From assembly GCA_946894095.1 (NCBI GenBank), contig OX335651.1, positions 6,470,501 through 6,534,500 on the forward strand: a stretch of DNA of 64,000 nt, read 5' to 3'. Every line of letters begins with the position of its first letter. Position 1 is the first letter of the stretch. The notes under the pieces are model-generated. The model was not told where the DNA came from, did no database searches, and saw only the letters and a list, made by a program, of their open reading frames with translations. Below, piece after piece: positions 11,646 through 24,114 of the stretch. Position numbers and translations under genes: made by a program. This DNA comes from Incurvaria masculella (taxonomy: Eukaryota > Arthropoda > Insecta > Lepidoptera > Incurvariidae).

Positions 11646-13389
11646 TGGGACTTCGGGTACAGTTTGCCAAAGTATTGTGACGGTGAATCGATACTTTCTC
11701 ATTTCCCTGGTCTTGGAAATATTTTTTTAAAATCTTTTTTATGTTATTTTATATGTTGCAAGCGATCACGTGTGCTTAAATGAAATCTCAGATACCTCGT
11801 GACACCTTACTTAATTGACAATGTGAATGCACGCCGAGTTCGTGCTTACGCCCCCAGCAGCACCTGTTAAAGCTGACCATAATTCGAATTCTATGTTTTT
11901 TCGAGGTCCACACTTAGTAGGTGCAATTGTGTTTACTGTAGCATATAGCGTACACCAAACCCTCAACTAAAAGGCGCCAAACGATGTCCATGGTCTTTCG
12001 AAATTCCTAAGGGGCTTCGAAATCCATGCCGGCCTGCCAGGTGCGTCTTCACACAATCTTTGATGAACGCCAGGTTTTACTTTAAGAGCAATACCTCAGC
12101 AGGGAGTGCATTCAAGAGTGGTAGGAGTAATTCTGCCCGGTTTGGTAAAATGATTGAATAAAATTATGGTCGAAGCGCAGTAATGAAAAATTTTCGTTAT
12201 TTTCATTCTATTTTTTATTTTTATTTAATATCATCTAATTCCCGTGTGGTGTGTTGGGATTCCGTCATGAAATTATTGATGAAATAAACAAATTTTAGTT
12301 TCATTTACTGTGACGTGTTAAACTGTCCGACTTGTCAGCTACTCCGAAAGAGGGTGAGACTAAACAAGGTACTACACCATCTGGCCCAAGTAGCCAAACT
12401 CGCTTCCATTCTTTCTTATAAGCCGAACAAAATAGCTATGACTATTTTTGTATTCAGCTCTGTAAGCAAAGTGTGAGAATAACAAGAATCCATCGAATAC
12501 ATTATTATAATCTAAGAATTTTAATATCAATTACAAATAATTACTCACTATTTACCCCTATTATTAAAATATTGCAATAATTTTAACTCGAAGACTCGAT
12601 TATCTCATTAATTTATAAACATTAAAATTTTCCTTCCGATCTTGGACTATAAATACCAACAACAATTACGAGAGGCACACCAGATAGGAAAAAATATCCT
12701 TTCGCTGTATTATTTATTACCTCAAGACACTTCAAAGAGGGCCAGAATAACATTTCGCAAGCGCCAGTCGTCAATTTAAACACGAGATCCCGCGCTAGAT
12801 GCCTATTTTAATTACATTGGCGCACTCTGTTGCAGAGCGCCTCGTTTGCATTTGATCCCAAAGCGTTGTGTTGCATCACGTTCGGAAGGTTTTGAACCTT
12901 ATGCCTGTTTTCTCTTTCCCAAATAAAAAGACAAACGAAGAAAGATCTGTGACAGAAAAAGTCTCACTCGGACACTTTTTCCCGTGCAGCTCCCATCTGC
13001 CGAACGTGCGATAAGGAACATAATATCCCAAATATCAATAGCCAAAGCCAAAATATCCCCGCTATTCTAGTAACTACAATCGGCTACAAAGTGCGTTCTC
13101 AACACAACACAAAGTAACTGAATAGCGTACCAACTCAAGGCTCGGTTGGCTCGGCGTCGCGAGTACTATTATTTATGAGGCGCTGTCAGCCGCCGACTGA
13201 CTGATGGCCTGTTAAATCTTTATGACTCGAAAAGCTCTACTTTGCCAAGCTAGAGCCCCGCGACGGGCAACGCTATCTGAATACGGGTCTAATTTGAAGA
13301 CACTTCTCATCTATTTTTATAGGGTTTCGGAAGCCCTGCGAGAATAACCTTAACTTTACCTTGATATTTTATTGTTCAGTTTTGTGATC
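11646..13389. other. Gene-free stretch
   Basis: No supported exon. Base composition becomes more balanced at about 12700-13330 without a recognisable motif or frame. A weak resemblance to the family S SINE body (GGTCGAAGCGCAGTAATGAA) is seen near 12170. Confidence 0.45.
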
Positions 13390-13745
13390 GTTTTCATGTT
13401 TCTCACAGTAAGGCCAAAGCAAGTGCTGATTATCTTTAATCGATACTAAAACGGCCTTTATTACTACAATGCTGATTAAAATCTTAAATATTCTAAAAGA
13501 TTAAAGTATCGATTGAAAGATGGCAAGAAAGGCCCTCTAATGTGTTGATAAAGCTAAGAAGCACTTAAGAGAGAAGATATCCTAAGCTGGGGTTTCACCA
13601 AGTCCTGATTATGTCTAATCGACACTTAAATCGATGCTTATTATCTTGTACAGGTATTGATTACAAGATGATAAAAAGGACCCTCAGTCAATACTTATGT
13701 ACCGAGTAAGCTAATCATTACATGGTGAAAGAGACCCTAAGCGTA
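13390..13745. repeat. Palindromic MITE-like repeats (TTTCACCAAGTCCTGATTA type)
   Basis: Two adjacent units. The second (about 13577-13740) begins GGGGTTTCACCAAGTCCTG and ends in the partly complementary CATGGTGAAAGAGACCCTAAG, with ATCGACACTTAAATCGATG inside. A related copy lies at 27245-27410. Boundaries are approximate. Confidence 0.5.
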
Positions 13746-13885
13746 GTTTTTCCAAGTACTTTGATTATACAGTTCAGCATCTCATCAACTCTGCTTGTCC
13801 CTTAGGCGATATGACGTTATGTATTTATGCAAGTGTGTCAGCAGCGTATACATATAACGAAAGTGAATTTAAAATTTATTTTAAA

Positions 13886-14531
13886 CTAGCAGCCCGTCCC
13901 GGCTTTGCACGGGCATAATATCATTTAAAAAAAATATATTTTGACACAATGATACACAAATAAACCCTTTTTACGTAAAGTTCCTACATTGAATATCTTC
14001 GAAAATATTCATTTAAATCAAATGCTGTAAAGGGCCATATAGATCTATATTAAATCAATATTGTATTTAAGGTATTTAATTGGATAAGGATTAATGCTGT
14101 ATTGGTTAAAATTGCTTCGAAAATTAGCCATTATTTGTCGTAAAAAGTAAATGACAAAAATAAATTATTGTGGGATATCCATAAGATATAGACATATACC
14201 ATCGCGGAGTTTTCTGTAGACCTTTTCAATGTATACAATACGTAGTACATTATTTTGATAAATCTCGTAGGGTTCAGCCTGCGTTTGCAATGTAAGCGGA
14301 AAAAAAATATTTTTTACGACATCACATTGGAAACCTCAAAAATAACAGTATTTCTCCGCTATTTAATGGATGTTATTTTACATATAAACCTTCCTTTTCA
14401 ATCACTCTATCTATTAAAAAAACCGCATCAAAATCCGTTGCGTAGTTTTAAAGATTTAAGCATACATAGGGATATAGGGACATAGGGATATAGGGACAAA
14501 GAAAGCGACTTTGTTTTATACTATGTAGTGA
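13886..14531 (-). mobile_element. Non-autonomous Helitron (minus strand)
   Basis: Read on the minus strand it starts TC after A (start 14531) and ends CTAG before T (end 13886). A 6-bp stem GCCCGT...ACGGGC lies 5 bases before the end. The 5' part has ACAAAGTCGCTTTCTTTGTC and a short CATAGGGATATAGGGA repeat (14463-14500). Length 646 bp; no Rep/helicase frame. Confidence 0.8.
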
Positions 14532-17464
14532 TGGGCGAACATCCTAGATTCTGCAGAAGAACAAATTAAAATAACAAATCCAGTGTTGCTATCAAAATAA
14601 TGATCAGATGAATGCACCGGCACCTTAATGTATTTTAAATTGACTAACTAGTTTGTTCTTTATCGTTTGAAATAATTAAACACTGTCCAGCATTAGAACA
14701 AAAACAGTGTCACTTAAAACTTAAATGCATTGAATTTAAAAGTAATATTTTTCTATTACGCATTGATATTTTCCCGAGTTTGAACAATTTAATTTCAATT
14801 ATACTTTGTCCGACAGGAAAGTTCTAAATATTAGCAATTTTAATGTCGGCAACTATCAGACGATTTTAAGTCTGCCAGCATCGGAAAAGGTAATTAAATT
14901 AATTTGTTGACACAGTTTTAAGTAGATGAGCTTAAGGTGTATTAGACCTAACATATAGCTAAGACCTAACAGGGCTGACATGGTCACTTCGTGTACCCGA
15001 GCCCTTTAAAATAAATATTAAAAACCTTTAAAAAAAAGATGAAAAAAATCAGAACCATAATAATCGGTCTTTACGAAGTACTTAATATTTTGTATGCAAC
15101 CTGACATGGATGGCCGAAGGGACAGATACGACGAAATAGTAACCTAACCTAACAACTTTTGAATCCTTAAACCAATAAATATAAAGAAATCAAACGAAAT
15201 TCCTGCTTTTTATTTTGAGAAGACAATTTTAAGATGAAAAATAAAATGAAATAAAGGAAAAGTATAAAATTACAATATGTACAGTTACGTCCGCGAATCT
15301 CGTGCCAGACGCCGTTAACATACATCGTTGATTGATTTTATTCTCTCGTTTCTTACGTTTCATTCCAGTCGTGTTTGCCTTGCGAAACGTAATTACTTGT
15401 TCGCTGAATCGTTTAGATATCGGTTATGAATTCTGCTATAAATTCTCGTTTTGCGTGGGCAAAATCCTTCGCTGCGAAATCTGCGGGAACGGAGTTGCAG
15501 TCGAACCTGGTCCTTCGAGTCGAAGGACTGTTTGTTTGAAAACATATCCTAAATGTGGCAATTTAAAGACCACTATTGCACAGCTGCCATGTTTCGAAAC
15601 AACCTTTTTGCTAGATGGCAAAAATTTATATTTCTACTGCATCGGCATTTCATTGTTTCTCGATCTGTTAAGCATTACTTTTTATCGCTCTGTACCATTG
15701 CACATTGGTTTTGCGTGTGGTTTGTGTTTCATAAAATGTCACTATACCTATAAATATTCGAAAATAACAATTACTTACAAGAATTCAATTTAAAACTGCG
15801 CAAAATAACGAAGATAAATGGAGCGTAGCTGAAACGAAACGTAAAGCTCACCTGCCCCACCAGGCTACATCTCAATCAAATTGCGCACCATATAATTAAA
15901 TTTGAATACACTTAAAATAGCCCGCAACCAAAACCGATATATTAACGACGCAGGGGCGTGCAAGACGTTATCAGCGACACCAAGAATAAAGATCGGGCAG
16001 GCGATACTGGTAGACTAAGAGCTTCGAAAGATTTTTTTATAACTTTCCAGTCATCTAAGCGACTTCGTGAAAAATAATAAAATTATGATAATCTAAAACT
16101 GAAGTCAAATATACTTTTTGGTTCAAAGCAAGAACGTCGCTCTACATATGAAGATACGGCCGTTAAGAAAGAAAACATGAATGAATGAAAAGTACCTGCA
16201 AAAACTATTTTATGAATGCTGGAAGGTTGGTCTTGAGCCAGCAACCGAGACAAGTAAAGCGTTAAATCAATGGTTGTATGATCTTAAACGTTATGCTAGT
16301 AGGAGATATTAATTATGAGAGGAGGGACTATAGCATAATTTCTTATTAAATATGCGTATAAAGGTGGTGGCGAAGTTGGTAGCACTACCCGCGAAAGCTT
16401 TGCTTTCATTTAAAATTAATTTTAATAATTGAAAGAAAAGTTCAAAGTAATGCAGCTGTATCAAGCTTAATTTACAAATTGACAGTTTTGGGGCCAAGCA
16501 AGTGCATGTTAAGAATTGATAATGAACATAAAAATTACTCAAAAATAAGAATTTGAAATGATGAAATTCTTAGCATAGTATTTTATTAGTTAAGTTAAAT
16601 AGAGCACATAATATTACCTGAGCTCCTTGAGTCAATCGTCCTGTGTAATTTTCTTTGCAATATAGCATAAATATTAAGTGATGCATTAAACAAGGTAATC
16701 GTGTGTCCGTATCTTGCCAATACTCGGCGCAATGTGTGCGCTTCTTATCCGCTACGCAAGGAATAATGTGGACAGCTATACCCATAGATTTGAGTATGAC
16801 GCTTCTGCTAGTCTTCTGTACATAGTTAGTAACGTCAATAAATAAGATTTTAGGTTCCTACATTTTTTAACCTCTAAATCTGAACATTTAAATATTCTAC
16901 AGAAAATTATTTGATCGCGTTGGTTAGGGGACTAGGAGATATCATAAAACCTTTTTGTGAAATCAATCAATATGTTTGCTCGGTACAATGTCAAAGGTAA
17001 CTAACAATATGCAATAATTTGTTGTATGATTTGTAAACTTTCGCATATTTTTTTATTTGCGCCTGGCTAACTGTTTCTATTTTGAATGTCATTGAATGAT
17101 TTTATGTAAATAAGCAACATGATGATAATGGAACTGTATAAGTCCCAGGGTCTTATAACTGTAGCAATAGCATATTATACTCGCAATTTTAATTGTTATA
17201 TATATTATTTTGTTACGTTATATTATTGCATTAATATTGTGTACGAATAAAGAGTTGTTTCCAGTTTAATTTCGCAACAATGTTAGACAAATTAACAGGG
17301 ATAGCATGATTTTTTTTCTCTCTTCTCACCTTAGCATCCAATGTAATGTAAAAGCAATGTCCGCTGCGGTCCGCACCGCACATTTGCGCCATCGCTGTTG
17401 CGCAAATATTCGACATGTGGAGACCACGAGCACACGAGGCAGAGAGGTCGACACTTGCCGCGAT
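14532..17464. other. Gene-free stretch
   Basis: AT-rich. A 153-codon frame at 15332-15793 has no recognisable domain and cysteine- and aromatic-rich composition typical of chance frames. A small CCTAACCTAAC tract is near 15139. A possible family S tail fragment (CAACCTGACATGGATGG) is at about 15098-15115. Nothing else is supported. Confidence 0.45.
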
Positions 17465-18546
17465 TCCTGGCGCGGCCGGAATATCTGGAGGCGTCGGTCC
17501 TGAACTGGAATGCCAGTGGATTACCCGACAGCTAGCCGCTCTTGTAAACAGTTGGATGTCAGTAACAGATGTAGCAATAATATCTGGAGGCGTCGGTCCT
17601 GAGCTGGAATGCCAGTGGATTACCCGACAGCTAGCCGCTCTAGTGAACAGTTGGATGTCAGTAACATATTTAGCAAGAATATCTGGAGGCGTCCGTCCTG
17701 AGCTGGAATACCAGTGGATTACCTGACAGCTAGCCGCTCTTGTGAACAGTTGGATATCGGTGATAGATACAGCAAGAATATCTGGAGGCGTCGGTCCTGA
17801 GTGGGAATGCCAGTGGATTACCCGACAGCTAGCCGCTCTTGTGAATAGTTGGATGTCAGTAACAGATGTAGCAAGAATATCTGGAGGCGTCGGTCCTGAG
17901 CTGGAATGCCAGTGGATTACCCGATAGCTAGCCGCTCTTGTGAACAGTTGGATGTCAGTAACAGATGTAGCAAGAATATCTGGAGTCGTTGGTCCTGAGC
18001 TGGAATACCAGTGGATTACTGGACAGATAGCCGCTCTTGTGAACAATTGGATATCGGTAATAGATGCAGCAAGAATATCTGGAGGCGTCGGTCCTGAGTG
18101 GGACTGCCAGTGGATTACCCGACAGCTAGCCGCTCTTGTGAACAGTTGGATGTCAGTAACAGATGTAGCAAGAATATCTGGAGGCGTCGGTCATGAGCTG
18201 GAATGCCAGTGGATTACCCGACAGCTAGCCGCTCTAGTGAACAGTTGGATGTCAGTAACAGATTTAGCAAGAATATCTGGATGTGTCCGTCCTGAGCTGG
18301 AATACCAGTGGATTACCCGACAGCTAGCCGCTCTTGTGAACAGTTGGATGTCGGTTATAGATCCAGAAAGAATGTCTGGAGGCATCGGTCCTAGGCTGGA
18401 ATGCCAGGGGATTACCCGACAGCTAGCCGCACTTGTGAACAGTTGGATGTCAGTAATAGATGTAGCAAGATTATCTGAAGGCGTCGGTCCTGAGCAGGAA
18501 TACCATTAGATTACCCGACAACTAGCCGATCTTGTGAACAGTTGGT
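17465..18546. repeat. 99-bp tandem satellite, about 11 units, with higher-order structure
   Basis: The landmark GCGTCGGTCC recurs exactly every 99 bp (17491, 17590, 17689, 17788, 17887, 17986, 18085, 18184, 18283, 18382, 18481) with substitutions but no indels. Units follow an A-B-C order: 1, 4 and 7 alike, then 2, 5 and 8, then 3, 6 and 9. Units 4 and 7 share GAGTGGGA. Units 3, 6 and 9 share AATACCAG. Units 2 and 8 share CTCTAGTGAAC. Because 99 is divisible by 3, long frames open on both strands (271 codons minus, 189 plus). They show no start context or family and are probably by-products. Confidence 0.92.
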
Positions 18547-19974
18547 CCTAAAAAAAAATTACAACAATCAATAACAATTTTCGTTACGTAAAAATAATAT
18601 TTGTAATCGTTACTAAGAACCAATTTACGAAAAAGCGATAAAATTTTACTTCGTATAAAAAATAACACAGCACGGGATTATGTGTCCATATCTTTCACGG
18701 CCATGGTTAAAGAACTGCAGGACTTCAACGGGCAAGTTTGAGGTTGCAGCCCAGGCGGGCGGCGGCGGCGGCAGGACTATGTCAGGAATCTCATCTGGTT
18801 TTTATTGCGCATGTCTGGTAGCTTTGTGAACAACAAATAGGGATATAAAAGGTCAATTTGTGATCCCCTTAAGTGCTCTGAATTTCGGATTATTAGCACG
18901 TTGGAATCAGAAGTCGGACAGAACAATAATGGCAAGGAATGTGTGTCGGAAAAAAAACAATGTGGGTTCCGAAATTCACCTTGGCTGTCTCCGAGTTTTT
19001 ATTATAGTTGATTTATTCTGTGGGCTATTTTTTGCAACACATTTTTATCAAGATATATTTAGTACTCGCTGAGGTTTCCGGCTCCGCCCGAGCCGATTTC
19101 CTTTTGAACATTAATCCGAGCGGAGCCCGGTGAAGTGTGCTTTCACCTTGGCGGGCGTGTTATTCAAGCAGTCAGTTATGGATCTCGACAACAGCGCCAC
19201 CTACCTTGCCTACCTTGCACGGACATCGATAAATATTTCCAATTGTAAACAAATTAGCCGTGTTGGTACAGCCGTTCTCTAGTTTTCCACTTAGCAAGAC
19301 ATTTAGTCAATGCTTTTATTTACTTCGATAAAACCAAGATAATTTGATAATAAAATGTATAGGATTGGCGAATTTTTTGAAGGTTTTGAAAGCCTTTATA
19401 ACCTGCAAACTTTTTTAATTGCACATCTTCTATAGTATTTAATATATTCATTTTTATCATGTATTTACGTTTAACCGCAGAAATTTAAATCTTTTTTTAT
19501 GTGGTTCAGTGCGATTTTAGTTTGAAAAAATATTTTTATTCAGATTCGTATTCCAAGGATATCCAGTTCAAACAATGTATTTTCTCGACGAGTCCCAAAG
19601 CTAAATGGCCAGATGTAAATAGAGATAACTCTCGCGAAGGCGACGTAAAAAACTAACCGAAACCCCGTAACTCCGTTCGTGATGACATAAATTTAAATAA
19701 TGCAGTATCAAAACACGAAGATTCAACTTATTATATCGCCGGAGGTTCCCGAGAGAACGCCACGGCTACCGTGCCCGTGGGCGTAAGCGCTGGATTTATG
19801 GGCCCCGAACATCATAATAAAGGCACGTGAAGCCCGATCTCACGATAAAGGTCCGTTGGAATATATGTGCTTTTGTTGTACGTACTTGTGATACAAGCGA
19901 AGGATGGTCATTCGCCTGGTACGCATTGGGGTTGCATTATATTATAAATACGATTGAACTTTATGTAATTGTAA
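18547..19974. other. Gene-free stretch
   Basis: Contains a (GGC)n tract near 18757-18772 and a Helitron-like scrap (CCGAGCGGAGCCCGGTGA, about 19117) lacking a CTAG end. No exon is supported. Confidence 0.45.
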
Positions 19975-20105
19975 TTCCAACTGTAATTCCAATAATTATA
20001 ACCGTCTTGCAACGTCAAAATAGAGCTAACTTAGTAAATCGGTTACACTAACTGAGGGAAAACCGTTTGCTAACTAAGCAGTTAGTAAACATTAAATTTT
20101 ACATC
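19975..20105 (+). repeat. Dispersed repeat C, copy 1
   Basis: Shares ACTGTAATTCC, then AAAATAGAGCTAAC, AGTAAATCGG and AACCGTTTGCTAAC-like segments with 55535-55650, in the same orientation. Diverged and non-coding; class unknown. Confidence 0.45.
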
Positions 20106-20394
20106 AGACGCCGGATACAGTCACATCATAAGATCACCATCAAACCATCATGTAGGCTACCTTCTTTTATAAGTTTTTATAAAAACTAAACGAATCTACA
20201 CATTTCTTCCAATTACGCCTAAAACTTATTACAGCCCTACTCTACCAGCTGCTTTGTTTCTAGTAACTAGATACAACACACCTCTGTAGAAAATATGTTA
20301 AAAGTTAACCACTTCATTAGCCTAATGGTTAATGGTGGAAAATACCAAATAAAGCATCAAGAAAAAATAAACACCCTTTCACAATGTTCTAAAG

Positions 20395-21030
20395 GATTAC
20401 TTTGCGAAATAGGCTCCGAATACGGCTTTGCAATGTCGAGTGTCGGGTGGGACACACATGAACACGGCAGCGGTGAGCATTTGTCGCCGGCTATCATCGT
20501 AACCACTCCTCTGCCACGCCCGCTGCCACCGTGCACAGCCAGCCAGCCGCCACCGCCGTAGAGTGAGGCCGGGGATAACGGAATAAGCAGACCCTGAAAA
20601 ATGTTTTTTTTTGTTTCAGGGATGAAGTAGGAACTCGCTGAGAGAACATTGGTGGCGCAAGCTACTTTTATGTACATACATACGTCCACACCAACACGCC
20701 GCTTCCCCGTATGAGTCGTTCGGCATATATTCTGAAGGATTAAAGTGCGAATGAGGCTCCGAATGCGGCCCTGCGGTGTCGAGTGTCGGGTGGACACACA
20801 TGAACACGGCAGCGGTGAGCATTTGTCGCCGGCTGTCATCGTGACCACGCCGCGTCGTGACTCCTCCGCCGCGCCCGCTGCCACCGTGCAACCGCCGCGC
20901 CGGCCGCCACAGCCGCAGAGTGAGGCCAGCCGAGAACGGAATAAGCAGACCCTGAAAAACATTTTTTCTTTCAGGAATGAAGGAGGGACGTGCTAGGAGA
21001 ACATCGGTGGAGCAAGATACATAAGATAGC
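20395..21030 (+). repeat. Diverged tandem duplication of a GC-rich ~290-bp block
   Basis: Block 1 (about 20395-20670) and block 2 (about 20740-21030) align along their length. They share GTGTCGGGTGG, CATGAACACGGCAGCGGTGA, GCATTTGTCGCCGGCT, GCCCGCTGCCACCGTGCA, CAGAGTGAGGCC-like and CGGAATAAGCAGACCCTGAA. One frame reads DTHEHGSGEHLSPA(I/V)IVTTP in both copies, with mostly third-position changes in that core. It then diverges into proline/alanine-rich sequence. No splice or start evidence makes it a gene, so it is annotated as a duplication with possible coding history. Confidence 0.6.
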
Positions 21031-21484
21031 TACATAAATACGTACACACCATCACGCTGTGGGGTAGACAGAGATGATAGAGCGCCATAGGGGATGGACA
21101 TAGCATACTTTCTTCATTCTTATAGTAGAATCTTACAGTCTGGTGGTGGGGAGAATACACTGCTAGAAATTGCTTTCCTCGTTGATTTCGTTTTCAGCCA
21201 TACTTTTAAGTACATACTTACAATTATGAAGTATTTATTGTTAGTGCTTTATTTCTTAAACTCAAAATGTTCTTGCTTCGAGTTCCATTCTATGAACTGT
21301 AACAAATCGAGTTCAAGCGCTTTTTTCATTTAGAGATTAGGGAGTCATCGCATAGAACTGCTTCGGCAGGACCTGGAGAACCTCGGTGGCCTATGCGTCA
21401 TAACTCCTTTGATTTGCAAGTGCCTTAATGAAATAAAGTAATTTTCAATGCGCCGGAAGGTCACGGGGCCATGAGTTCTGTGGA

Positions 21485-21545
21485 TTTTATGTAACTGAAC
21501 ATGGATGGCTTATATCGTACCTACTGTGATGAAACCTGCATCGCA
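21485..21545 (-). repeat. SINE family S 3'-tail fragment
   Basis: Carries TTTTATGTAACTGAACATGG followed by ATGGCTTATATCGTACCTAC, the inverted 3' tail of the family. Confidence 0.55.
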
Positions 21546-23074
21546 AATTCATTTATTTATTCATTCGTTTATTCTTTACTTTTTACTCATTAGAGAACTT
21601 CAAAATAAAGTCACTTTTACAACGTGGCTTTTTTTTAATGCGTTAAAAAGTTTCTAAAATGAACTGATATCTACAACAATCGACTTGATATGACAAATGA
21701 CCAGATTCTTAGCGAAATATGTGAAATTACCAAAATCTCCGAAAGGGATAAACTTATGGTCGATCCATTAATTATAATCCTATCCAAAACAAACTGGTAT
21801 CACTTTGAAGCACCCTAAGTTCTCCAGGCCATTTTTTCCTTCTAGAGACGTTTAAGATTCTTAAAAAACAAAAATCTTTGAAGAAACAGTAATATATTGG
21901 CGTTTTTTAAAATAAATATTAACTCATCTTTTGATATAATTTTCTTGTGAGAGGCAGGGATTTAATAGTTTTCAATGGACATCCACCGCAAAAGCTATTG
22001 TTACTATAGGTTCGGTTCCCAGATAACGCGGAGCGTTGAAAGTGGACGTGGCAGAGGCGGGCCAGCATCCGGGCCGATACAGCGGCGCCGGCGCAGGAAA
22101 CCGAACCGTGATTAACGGGTTACCGATAGCCCGCCGGCCGCACTACGTCACGGCGGCGCTGAAGGGTTATGACTTAGTCCACCCCCATTTGGGGGTTAGA
22201 TAAATTTGTTCGAGTGGAAATTATTGGGCGAGATAGCTCTGCCGAAAGTTGGGGATGTTCGGAGATATATTTAGTCCTTGTGAGGAAATTTATATATTAT
22301 TTTACTGATATTGCTTGGTGTATTTGCACAAATGGCATGGTATGATATGCTTCATAGTGCAAGTAATTCATGAAAAAAAGTGCTAATATTTAATAGCCAT
22401 GCACAACAGTGTTAGATTGTACAATAAATTACCAGCAGTAATGAGAAATTTGCCCCTTTGCACAAACTCTCATTTGTGACTTAATATCATAAGAAGACAA
22501 GTACTGTGTAACATACAAAATTGTAAGACTTTTTTGACATAATACTACGCTGGTAGTATATTTTTTATATAAATACTTATTCTATATACAATATATTGAC
22601 TTGATACACTTCATTGGTATCAAACTTGACGAGGGCTTTAAACACCTGACATAGGTTAAGTTAACGACGGCTCTTACACCAGAGTAGGTATACTTGTAAT
22701 GCTATAAATTATATTAATTTATATAATTGCATTAGTAACTTTATTAGATGTAAGTAACTTAAACTGAGGGTTGCTGGTTCTATTGTTCTTTGTTCTTTGC
22801 CTTAATCTGTTCTACCATGGAATTGGTTGGCAGTAGCATTTAGATCCAAGTATGTATTTCATAATTGTGGACGGAAAAATATGTTATGTAAGCCCGTGAA
22901 GTTTCTTTACGGGTTCTTCTTTACTGGGTTCATCGAATCCGCGGATCTTTGTGAAATAAATTCATTTCATAAAAGGAAATAGATACATTAAATATTCTCA
23001 GCAATATTATTTGTTATTAAATGTGTCTATATGAAGTTAACAGTTAGTTTTGATTGGCGATGGGTTCTTTTCTA
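21546..23074. other. Gene-free stretch with a GC-rich island
   Basis: A GC-rich, CpG-rich island at about 22020-22200 sits in AT-rich sequence. It could be a promoter-associated element, but no exon could be read from it. The rest shows nothing recognisable. Confidence 0.4.
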
Positions 23075-23408
23075 AGTTCATGCCCATGCTTCGGAATCCA
23101 TGTAAAACTGTACGCCCTCTTTTCCTGGTACCATCGCATTCCATTAAAAATTGGACGAAATGGCAGTGAAAACATTTCCATGTCACCACATTCCTTCGGT
23201 AATTCAGTGTGTTCTAATATGACGGTTTATTAAAGAGGTAACACCGCCCGTGTTTTAGGTACATCTGGAGCTCAGGCTGTTTTAGAAGAAGTTTTATCTT
23301 TAAGTTTAAATTCCCTATGTACTTTAATGTTCCTACCTATCTAATAAAGAGATTGTCACAGACATATTACGGTGGGTGCTTATTAGCTATCCATGTACAG
23401 TTACATAA
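23075..23408 (+). mobile_element. SINE family S, interrupted copy
   Basis: Body segments ATGCTTCGGAATCCATGTAA, GGTACCATCGCATTCCATT and CACATTCCTTCGGTAATTCA are followed, after about 150 unrelated bases, by a tail-like TTAGCTATCCATGTACAGTT. The gap suggests a later insertion or rearrangement. Confidence 0.55.
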
Positions 23409-23847
23409 ATAACTATCATATTTTGCAACGATACCATAACGTTCTCGTAACCGCACAGATAATAAGAGGACAGGACAAAGAGCTAAATCAAACGAAAAAA
23501 TATGAAAAAGAAATCAGCAGCGGAACATCGCATGAACCGGCAGAAACTATGAGGAGACAGCGATAATATTAGAGAATTTACGATGTAAGTCGTGTCGGCT
23601 ATTTCCCGACTCCGGCTGATTTATATTTTCCCGTTGCGATAAATTATGACGGGACTCGATAGTGCACCCCTTCCTTCCTCCGCCGCGTATGTTCGCTCAG
23701 CTACTGTAGCGGCCAGCTGAAATATTGCGTAGGCTTTATTTCAGTTCGGTATGATTTATACTGTGCCGTTAGTGTCCGTTTTCAGGTGAAAGGTCTGCTG
23801 TTCTTTCGATACAAGTTTGCTGCTAAAGAAATGGACATGCATCGCTA

Positions 23848-24065
23848 TACCACATCCACCGTCGTGATATTAGCCTTATCACCGTATTACTAAAGCAATT
23901 TGATGTTATGCCAGGACCTTCCGTTTATGTGCACGGCTACATTGAATTGGATGGAAAACACCGACAATGTTGGGATGGAAAGCCCGGGCGGGTTTAATCC
24001 TAGTAGGAGAAGGGGATCTACACTTTGACAAATATTTCGAACCAGGGAACAGGCGCTTATTTTTT
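23848..24065 (-). mobile_element. SINE family S, partial
   Basis: Inverted body: ATGCCAGGACCTTCCGTTTA, GCACGGCTACATTGAATTGG, AAGCCCGGGCGGGTTTAATC. It is followed by a CATTT microsatellite at 24092-24114. Confidence 0.7.
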
Positions 24066-24114
24066 TATTAATCATCAGGCGAGGGCGAATCATTTCATTT
24101 CATTTCATTTCACA

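Noticed and set aside
15332..15793. 153-codon plus-strand frame
   Set aside because: No recognisable family, no splice or promoter evidence, and composition typical of AT-rich chance frames.
17231..18046. 271-codon minus-strand frame with 33-residue repeats
   Set aside because: It is a by-product of the 99-bp satellite; frames stay open on both strands because the unit is a multiple of three, and no start context or family is visible.
20357..20962. 201-codon minus-strand frame
   Set aside because: Antisense to the duplicated GC-rich block; composition is Gly/Arg-rich with no domain, and the plus-strand frame is the one preserved between copies.
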